6,484 nucleotides of DNA, taken from assembly GCA_022572525.1 (NCBI GenBank), contig JACZVS010000029.1:1-6484 (forward strand). Reading direction: 5' to 3'. The notes below the pieces were generated by a model. It was not told the origin of the DNA, did not search any database, and saw nothing but the letters and a program-made list of their open reading frames with translations. Positions 1-5,397 of the stretch are shown one piece after another (position 1 is the stretch's first letter; each line of letters opens with the position of its first letter). Made by a program: the position numbers and the translations under genes. This DNA comes from Nanobdellota archaeon. GTDB lineage: Archaea > Nanobdellota > Nanobdellia > Pacearchaeales > UBA12030.

Positions 1-1
1 T

Positions 2-1468
2 CTTTTAGTTGCTGCTGGAGCAAGACTTTACTTTTTCGACATCTACAAGAATCAACCAGTGTGGTGGGATGAGTCTGAACATTTATTGATGGCTAAGCAT
101 ATAGCATTTGATACTCCAAAAACAGGTTGGAACTCTGGCAGGGAAATCTTAGTTCCATTAATCTTCTCTATTTTTTTCAAGATATTCAATAGTGAACTTT
201 TCGTAAGATTTATCCAAGTTTTATTTTCTCTCGGAATTGTTTTTCTTACTTATCTTGTTGGGAAAGAAATCTTTGATAGAAAAATTGGTTTAATCGCCTC
301 ATTCATGATGGGTGTTTTTTATCTTAATCTCTTCTTCTCATTACGTTTTGGACTAGAAATGATAGCGCCATTCTTTGCATTACTGACAGTCTACTACTTC
401 TGGAAAGGATATGTAAAGAAAGAGAAGCCCCTTTACATCTTTTTGGCAGCAGCTTTTGGAGCTCTTGCATTTATGGCAAGTTCAAAAGAAGGATTACTTT
501 TCCTTTCAATTTTATTTTTCTTGATATTCACAGATAAATTCAAGTTTCTAAAAAACAAATATGTGTGGATTTCACTATTAATCGGATTACTACTACTTGC
601 TCCATCTCTTCTTTATTACAAAAATGTTACTGGAGAATTTTTGCCAAGGGGATCTGCGGTAGCAGCTGCAGTTGGTGGTGATCTTTCAGAAGGCCAGTGG
701 AGCTGGAGAAATTTTTCTTTCTTTATAAATTACTTCCCGACATTTCTGCAACTTCCATTTTTCCTCCTCTTCCTCGTAGGGCTTATTCTCGTTCTCCTCA
801 CCATAGCTCTTGGATTTGATCTGATGATTAAAGGAGAAGAAAAAACAACGTCAAAATACTTATTCCTGATTTTGTGGGCAGCTCCCCCTTTGTTTGCTTT
901 TAGTTATTTTCTTGGTATTGCTCCAGGTAATTATGGTGAGCCTAGATTTATGCTTGAGATATTCCCAGCAATTTTCTTAATAACAGCTCAAGGATTAATG
1001 AAAATCTATGATGGAATTAAAAAGAGTAAGAAGGGGGTTGCTATCTTTGTTATACTGCTGATATTGGTTATTGGAGCCTTCTATCAGCTAAGACTTGCAG
1101 ATTCTACAATTAAAGGAAGTTCCACTTCGTTTTTGCAAATAAGAGATGCTGCGTTGTGGATGAGGGGAAATTCTCAAGAGGGAGACTGGATTGTTTCTGC
1201 CAGTACTCCACAAACTACTTATTATTCCGAGAGAAGCGTTCAAGGAATTGCTGGAGATCTGAAAGAAGAGGAGTTCAAGGAAATTGTACAAGCACTCAGG
1301 CCAAAGTTTATGGTTGTAAGTGTTTTTGAGCCCCATCCACAATGGTATATGGAATGGCCAAACAACAATCCATCTATTGTAAGGCCTGTTCAAGCCTATA
1401 CTACAGGCCAAAGTGGACAAGAAGTACCTTTACTAGTAATCTACGAGTTTATTAATTATGATTTTTAG
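2..1468 (+). CDS. Membrane glycosyltransferase, PMT/ArnT-like GT-C fold (5' end outside window)
   Basis: This is probably an integral membrane transferase that moves a sugar from a polyprenyl-phosphate donor to a protein, lipid or glycan on the outer face of the membrane. The reading frame stays open to the left edge, so the GTG at 59 is not the real start. The codons before it continue the family pattern: R8 and D13, then Q-P-V-W-W-D-E-S-E, with the acidic pair D23-E24 in the first extracytoplasmic loop, the hallmark of GT-C enzymes. Numbering is from the codon at base 2. About nine or ten hydrophobic segments follow between residues 50 and 360. A second loop holds R-F-G-L-E (residues 115-119), and an E-P-R-F-M-L-E-I-F-P motif around residue 315 matches the R-(Y/F)-x-L-P signature near the end of the membrane domain. 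Residues 365-488 form a soluble C-terminal domain. Family membership is fairly sure; donor and acceptor are unknown. The gene converges on the minus-strand cluster. Confidence 0.85.
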   Translation, partial: LLVAAGARLYFFDIYKNQPVWWDESEHLLMAKHIAFDTPKTGWNSGREILVPLIFSIFFKIFNSELFVRFIQVLFSLGIVFLTYLVGKEIFDRKIGLIASFMMGVFYLNLFFSLRFGLEMIAPFFALLTVYYFWKGYVKKEKPLYIFLAAAFGALAFMASSKEGLLFLSILFFLIFTDKFKFLKNKYVWISLLIGLLLLAPSLLYYKNVTGEFLPRGSAVAAAVGGDLSEGQWSWRNFSFFINYFPTFLQLPFFLLFLVGLILVLLTIALGFDLMIKGEEKTTSKYLFLILWAAPPLFAFSYFLGIAPGNYGEPRFMLEIFPAIFLITAQGLMKIYDGIKKSKKGVAIFVILLILVIGAFYQLRLADSTIKGSSTSFLQIRDAALWMRGNSQEGDWIVSASTPQTTYYSERSVQGIAGDLKEEEFKEIVQALRPKFMVVSVFEPHPQWYMEWPNNNPSIVRPVQAYTTGQSGQEVPLLVIYEFINYDF

Positions 1469-1486
1469 AATAAATTTTAATTTATT
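1469..1486. terminator. AT-only inverted repeat between convergent genes, possible two-way terminator
   Basis: The 16 bases between the two convergent stop codons contain only A and T. AATAAATT, a TT spacer and AATTTATT form a perfect 8-base inverted repeat that runs two bases into the stop codon of the minus-strand gene. Archaeal transcription often ends at T-rich tracts without a GC-rich stem, so a short two-way terminator is plausible here. Such a repeat can also arise by chance in AT-rich DNA, and there is no strong hairpin. Confidence 0.3.
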
Positions 1487-2267
1487 ACGCTACTCGGGCT
1501 TCAAGTTTACGCTTATATTCCCTGAATGCAGGCATTAACTTATTTAATTGATCAAGCCTCCTCTCATTCATCTCTAAATCACCCTCCTCTCTCAGAGTTT
1601 GTACCTTTGGATGTACATAATTCACCTTTACACCTTCAACTATTTTCCCATCATAAATAATTTTCTGAACTGGAAGGAAAATGGAATCCCATTTATCATC
1701 AAATCCTAATTTTTTACCATCATAATCAGTAAAGTAGTAGGCAATGTCTCTTGCCAAGGTTCTTACACCACCCATCACATCTAAATCTTTTCCAGTAGCA
1801 TCAAAAAAGTGCTGATTTCCCATGCTTTCTGAATACTGCTGTATCTTTGGATAAGAATCTAATGGTCTTCTGTCTCCAATAGTTAAATCCACTTCTTCCT
1901 CTAAAATAGGGACGGCCGTCTTCCAGAACTCTTTAACATAAGGTCCTTTTTCTGGTTCGGTCCAAATAATAGCTGGTCTTCCTGTATTATAAGCTGCTTG
2001 GAATGCCTGCCTTCTACCAGGGCCCATCCCTCCCCGTTTTTCTTCTAGGACCGAAACTCCAAATTTTTCTAATTCTCTTAAGAACCAATCTAATGATCCA
2101 CCATCCACAACAGAAGGATCATAATCCCTTTCAAGGGCATCACCTATCATTCCTATTGCCAGCCTTGCTCTTTCTACTTCAAATGGCTTGTCAGCCCTAT
2201 AGAGTGTAGTCGTAGCTATTGCTGTCATTCCCCCTATCTCTCTTTCTCTCTGTGAAACCTTAGCCAT
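1485..2267 (-). CDS. Divergent GT-A-fold glycosyltransferase-like protein with EPE in the DXD position
   Basis: This 260-residue protein has no transmembrane segment and is probably a cytoplasmic nucleotide-sugar transferase, though I do not recognise a characterised member. Elements in GT-A order are: a first beta strand A-I-A-T-T-T-L-Y (16-23); V-V-D-G-G-S (53-58), equivalent to the V-D-D-G-S nucleotide-binding loop of GT2; a G-P-G-R-R-Q-A-F-Q-A-A-Y helix (82-93), matching the G-x-A-x-A-x-N helix; I-W-T-E-P-E-K (101-107), where DXD is expected; D-L-T-I-G-D-R (127-133), like the D-V-V-I-G-S-R strand of dolichol-phosphate mannose synthases; D-V-M-G-G-V-R (163-169), like an acceptor-loop motif; and W-D-S-I-F-L-P (193-199) followed by V-N-Y-V-H-P (215-220). 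This late layout faintly recalls mannosylglycerate synthase. ATG at 2267 is preferred over the internal ATG at 2228 because a TATA-like box sits about 26 bases upstream. The gene seems separately transcribed from the operon before it. Activity and substrate are inference. Confidence 0.7.
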   Translation of the reverse strand: MAKVSQREREIGGMTAIATTTLYRADKPFEVERARLAIGMIGDALERDYDPSVVDGGSLDWFLRELEKFGVSVLEEKRGGMGPGRRQAFQAAYNTGRPAIIWTEPEKGPYVKEFWKTAVPILEEEVDLTIGDRRPLDSYPKIQQYSESMGNQHFFDATGKDLDVMGGVRTLARDIAYYFTDYDGKKLGFDDKWDSIFLPVQKIIYDGKIVEGVKVNYVHPKVQTLREEGDLEMNERRLDQLNKLMPAFREYKRKLEARVA

Positions 2268-2289
2268 ATTCTAATACATGCAGAAAAAC

Positions 2290-2298
2290 TTAAATATG
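2290..2298 (-). promoter_or_regulatory. Archaeal TATA-like box of a leaderless promoter
   Basis: Read on the minus strand, CATATTTAA begins four bases after the stop codon of the PLP enzyme gene. Its centre is about 26 bases before the ATG at 2267, with the purine-rich GGAG just upstream where the TFB recognition element would lie. Archaeal TATA boxes usually sit about 25 bases before the start of transcription, so the transcript would begin at or within a base or two of the ATG. No Shine-Dalgarno sequence is present, which fits. AT-rich matches also occur by chance, but position and spacing support this one. Confidence 0.55.
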
Positions 2299-2301
2299 CT
2301 C

Positions 2302-3510
2302 CTAAACACCAGCCAAAATCTCGCCAAAGGCCTTCACAACGTAATCCAGATCTTCTCGTTTAAGATATTGATGACATCCTATATAAAAGGCATTGCCTCC
2401 CAACTTCTCTGCATTCGGAAGCTTTCCTTCATATTGGCTTTTCAAATACTCAAAGCTTGGCTGATGTAATGGGATTGCCCCAAAAAGAGGTCTTGTTTCT
2501 ATCCCCTTATTTTCTAACTCTTGCCGCATCTTTTTCCTTGAAATTTTACTTGGATCTTTTATAACAAGCGGATATCCCATAAAACTGACATCATCTGAAT
2601 ATCCTGGCAGACGAAGTATATGAGAGAATTTATCAAGTCGCTCATTATAGTATTTAACATTCTCAAGCCTTTCTTTGATTATCCAATCAGCCTTTTTTAT
2701 TTGTTCTACAGCGAGCGCCGCTTGCAATTCAGTTGTCTTAAAATTATATCCCAAAATATCATGATAATATCTCGGGTGATGATCAAATTCATGTTCTGTT
2801 TGATAAAATTTCTCTTTTTCCTTAACCCCCTCTATGTGGCTTGTCCTCCCATGCGCCTTAATTTTATCTATAAACCTTACTATCTCTAAGTCATCTGTTG
2901 TAACAGCTCCAAGCTCTCCTACCTGGATATTGTGAGTTATAAAAAAAGAAAAAGCTCCCAAATCTGAAAGAGATCCTGTCCTCTTACCAGCATGCTTTGA
3001 GCCATGAGCCTCACAAGAATCTTCGATAACTGCTAATCCATACTTCTTCGCTATATCATTAATCTTAGTCATGTCGCAAGGATAGCCAAGTAAATGAACA
3101 GGCAATATGGCAGAATGTTCTTCTACATTGGAATTTTCTAAATACTCCTTAAGTTTTTCTGCATCCATGCTAAAATCGTCGTAGTTTACATCAACAAATA
3201 CTGGCTGATAATTTGTTAATTTTATTGCATTAACTGTAGCGATAAATGTTAAAGGAGAAGTTATTACTTTGGCTTTCTCTTTTGATTTTGGATGCTGATT
3301 ATGGTGTTTTAGTGCTTCTAAGCCTGCCATTAAGGCAGAAGTTCCGGAGTTTAAAGCAATACAGTATTTTGTACCAATATAATCTGCCCAATTCTGCTCA
3401 AACATCCTTACAGTAGGCCCCTCTGTGAGCCAGTTGGAGTCTAAGACTCTCATTACAGCATCTTTCTCCTCTTTACTTATCTGTATATCCCCAATCCTTA
3501 TTTTCCTCAT
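2302..3510 (-). CDS. DegT/DnrJ/EryC1-fold PLP enzyme, His-for-Lys type (RfbH/ColD-like sugar 3-dehydratase)
   Basis: This protein belongs to the PLP-dependent sugar aminotransferase/dehydratase family and has the usual length (402 residues). Visible family marks are G-D-I-Q-I-S at the N-terminus, N-S-G-T-S-A-L (54-60) for cofactor phosphate binding, V-I-E-D-S-C-E-A-H-G-S with D164 to pair with the PLP ring nitrogen, and L-G-Y-N (253-256). The aminotransferase motif S-F-x-x-T-K-N reads S-F-F-I-T-H-N, with H193 (codon CAC) at the lysine that normally anchors PLP. The same swap defines RfbH/E1 and ColD, which use PMP/PLP to remove the C3 hydroxyl from CDP- or GDP-4-keto-6-deoxyhexoses. The spacing from C166 to H193 is 27 residues, as I recall for C193 and H220 in E1. 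The remaining iron-sulfur cysteines of E1 are absent, so ColD-like chemistry fits better. The C-terminal N-A-E-x-L plus G-x-H-Q pattern also resembles ColD. ATG at 3510 was chosen over TTG at 3537 because the family normally starts here. The exact sugar is unknown. Confidence 0.88.
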   Translation of the reverse strand: MRKIRIGDIQISKEEKDAVMRVLDSNWLTEGPTVRMFEQNWADYIGTKYCIALNSGTSALMAGLEALKHHNQHPKSKEKAKVITSPLTFIATVNAIKLTNYQPVFVDVNYDDFSMDAEKLKEYLENSNVEEHSAILPVHLLGYPCDMTKINDIAKKYGLAVIEDSCEAHGSKHAGKRTGSLSDLGAFSFFITHNIQVGELGAVTTDDLEIVRFIDKIKAHGRTSHIEGVKEKEKFYQTEHEFDHHPRYYHDILGYNFKTTELQAALAVEQIKKADWIIKERLENVKYYNERLDKFSHILRLPGYSDDVSFMGYPLVIKDPSKISRKKMRQELENKGIETRPLFGAIPLHQPSFEYLKSQYEGKLPNAEKLGGNAFYIGCHQYLKREDLDYVVKAFGEILAGV

Positions 3511-3543
3511 TTTGCCATTATTTTTGGTTAAGAACAATAAAAC

Positions 3544-3550
3544 TTTTAAA
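3544..3550 (-). promoter_or_regulatory. Possible weak TATA-like box before the PLP enzyme gene
   Basis: On the minus strand TTTAAAA overlaps the stop codon of the preceding GT4 gene and is centred about 37 bases before the ATG at 3510. Normal archaeal spacing would put the transcript start about 11 bases before that ATG and after the TTG at 3537, which would rule out the TTG start. The gene may instead simply be read through from the operon. Support is compositional only. Confidence 0.2.
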
Positions 3551-4589
3551 CTTTCCTGTAAATTTCCAGGACTTGCTTAGCAGCATTGTCCCATGTAAAC
3601 TTCTTGCCGATCTTTAACCCCCTTTTAATCAAGGTTTCCCTTAACTTTTTATTGGTTATTACCTTTTCTATTCCCTTGCTAATCTCCTTAACACTAAGAG
3701 CATCAACATAGTAAGCAGCGTTTCCAACAACCTCTACAGTTGAACTGGTTTTTGAGGCAACTATTGGAAGTCCACACTTCATCGCTTCGATTATCGGTAA
3801 ATTTGGTAGATCATATGTTAATGCTGATGCCAGAACATCTGAAGCATTGTAAAGCAACTCCATTTCTTTATCAGAAATTTTATACAGATTGATCACATTT
3901 TTGCTCTCATACTTTCCTTTACCAACCCTTACTAAGAGGATCTTTAACTTTCCCGACAATTTTTCAACAGCCTTTGCTGTTCGATAAGTATTCTTGATTT
4001 CTGCATCAAGCTCTCCTATATGCATGACAATCTTCGCATCAAGCGGCAACCCAAGTTTCTTTCTTGCAATTGATTTGTTTATCCTATTTATCCTATCTGA
4101 AGCTAGGTTTACCGTAAATATTTTCTTCTCGTCAAGTCCTAAATATCTGATAAGATCTTTCTTTGTGGCTGTTGTAGACGCTATTATTGCATCTGCTCTT
4201 TTAAGGCCAGAATACAAGAATTTACTTAGCTGAAGATCCAAAAAATTCTTGTGTTTTTTATGTCGATAAACATCGTGGCAAGTCACAATTACTTTCGATT
4301 TTTTCCTCTTGATCTTATTCACGATAAAGGACAAATTCTGATTTGTTATGTGATATATGTCATAATCTGGAAAATGTTTTGCCGCCCTGTAAATAAAAAA
4401 AACTTTGTTGTCGAGTAACGGGATTCTCCCAATACTTGTGTCTTTCTCATTTACTTTCAGAATCCTTTTAGTGAAATCCATATAGATATTATCGATATCA
4501 CACAATTTCTTTAATGAATTGTGTAGCTTGAAAGCATACTTTCCTAACCCCCAAATTGGCGGAACATTATTTACTAATGCTATTTTCAT
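3546..4589 (-). CDS. Glycosyltransferase family 4 (GT-B fold)
   Basis: This 347-residue protein is of normal length for GT4 and is probably a retaining, nucleotide-sugar-dependent transferase working at the cytoplasmic face on a growing glycan. The N-terminal domain starts M-K-I-A-L-V-N-N and has a G-L-G-K-Y-A loop (14-19) like the glycine-rich acceptor loop of GT4. Y-D-I-Y-H-I-T-N (76-83) and V-T-C-H-D-V (102-107) are typical internal strands. The C-terminal domain opens with I-V-M-H-I-G-E-L (187-194) and carries K199-N200. The donor-site E-x7-E motif is read as D260 to E268 (D-L-P-N-L-P-I-I-E), so the first glutamate is aspartate; the following A-M-K-C-G-L-P-I-V-A-S is canonical. Its ATG overlaps the TGA of the preceding GT2 gene as ATGA, which suggests translational coupling. 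I see no Shine-Dalgarno sequence. No transmembrane segment is evident. The sugar transferred cannot be told. Confidence 0.9.
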   Translation of the reverse strand: MKIALVNNVPPIWGLGKYAFKLHNSLKKLCDIDNIYMDFTKRILKVNEKDTSIGRIPLLDNKVFFIYRAAKHFPDYDIYHITNQNLSFIVNKIKRKKSKVIVTCHDVYRHKKHKNFLDLQLSKFLYSGLKRADAIIASTTATKKDLIRYLGLDEKKIFTVNLASDRINRINKSIARKKLGLPLDAKIVMHIGELDAEIKNTYRTAKAVEKLSGKLKILLVRVGKGKYESKNVINLYKISDKEMELLYNASDVLASALTYDLPNLPIIEAMKCGLPIVASKTSSTVEVVGNAAYYVDALSVKEISKGIEKVITNKKLRETLIKRGLKIGKKFTWDNAAKQVLEIYRKV

Positions 4590-5392
4590 TTTCGATAAGC
4601 TTTCCTATAGCCCCTTGATTTTTTAGTTAAGGTATACAGTATCCTCGGCATATTTTTTACCACTTCAATAATCATTTGCATATTACCCATTTTTGTAAGC
4701 CTCCCCTCAGTTCCCCTTTTAAGAATCTGTCTTAGTAAGTAATCTAAATCATAAAGTTCCATATGTATGATTGGATTTGGAATATAAGCTACCTTATATC
4801 CAGCCTTACAAATTCTCTGTTTCAAATCAAAATCCTCTCCTGCTGGTTTGGAAAACCTCTCATCAAATCCTTTAAATTTTCTGAAAACCTCTGCCTTGTA
4901 TGACATGTTATTTGTAAATCCTACAGGTACTTCTTCTCCACCTATGACTTTCCCATTAGACATCCCATGCAAAATTTTATTTTTCAGAATTTCAAGTTTC
5001 GCAACCAAGTTCCTTTTCGATGGTTTTAGTGGTCCGCCAATTCCCACAATATCTGGATTTTTTTTGTAAAAGTCAACTAAATTTTTAATCCACTTGCTTG
5101 GAGCCACACAATCAGCATCTGTGAAAGCAAGTATCTCTCCTATGGATTTCCGTACCCCTAAATTCCTTGCTGTAGCAGGTCCTTTCCTGTTCTGCTTTAT
5201 ACCCTTCACCGTAATCTTCCATTCCCTTCTTCTTATGGCTTCCAGTGTTCCATCCTCGCTTCCATCATCTACTATTATTACTTCGTATTTATTTTTCGGA
5301 AAATCTTGCCCCTCGATGCTTCTAAGACATTGCATTAACAAATCCTTGCTATTATATGTAGCTATGATAACACTTACAATCGGCTTGACCAT
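4586..5392 (-). CDS. Glycosyltransferase family 2 (GT-A fold)
   Basis: This 268-residue protein is a compact, soluble GT2 enzyme, probably inverting, that would transfer a sugar from a nucleotide donor during glycan assembly. Motifs are complete and in order: V-S-V-I-I-A-T-Y-N (6-14), V-I-I-V-D-D-G-S (38-45) for the nucleotide, G-P-A-T-A-R-N-L-G (71-79), the metal-binding T-D-A-D-C (91-95), a G-F-T-N-N-M-S-Y acceptor-side segment (158-165), and A-G-E-D-F-D-L (184-190) carrying the likely catalytic acid. The basic tail (about 212-268) has no membrane helix, though it could sit on the membrane surface. The ATG at 5392 lies five bases after the stop codon of the upstream GT4 gene (ACAAA between them) without a Shine-Dalgarno sequence, so the two are almost certainly co-transcribed. 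The specific sugar and acceptor are unknown. Confidence 0.93.
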   Translation of the reverse strand: MVKPIVSVIIATYNSKDLLMQCLRSIEGQDFPKNKYEVIIVDDGSEDGTLEAIRRREWKITVKGIKQNRKGPATARNLGVRKSIGEILAFTDADCVAPSKWIKNLVDFYKKNPDIVGIGGPLKPSKRNLVAKLEILKNKILHGMSNGKVIGGEEVPVGFTNNMSYKAEVFRKFKGFDERFSKPAGEDFDLKQRICKAGYKVAYIPNPIIHMELYDLDYLLRQILKRGTEGRLTKMGNMQMIIEVVKNMPRILYTLTKKSRGYRKAYRK

Positions 5393-5397
5393 TTTGT

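Noticed and set aside
59..61. GTG at 59 as the start of the membrane glycosyltransferase.
   Set aside because: The frame is open upstream to the window edge, and those codons fit the family; this start would remove conserved N-terminal residues just before the W-W-D-E motif.
1088..1420. Minus-strand open frame of 110 codons inside the membrane glycosyltransferase gene.
   Set aside because: It is wholly antisense to a gene with clear family motifs, and its own translation shows no recognisable domain or start signal.
2236..2253. Pyrimidine-rich TCTC run that looks like a simple-sequence repeat or phase-variation tract.
   Set aside because: The repeat units are irregular and short. It encodes the Q-R-E-R-E stretch near the N-terminus of the GT-A-like protein and would not form a slip-prone tract.
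2278..2889. Plus-strand open frames of 63 and 89 codons opposite the PLP enzyme gene.
   Set aside because: They are antisense shadows of a conserved enzyme. Their hydrophobic look comes from reading AT-rich coding DNA in reverse.
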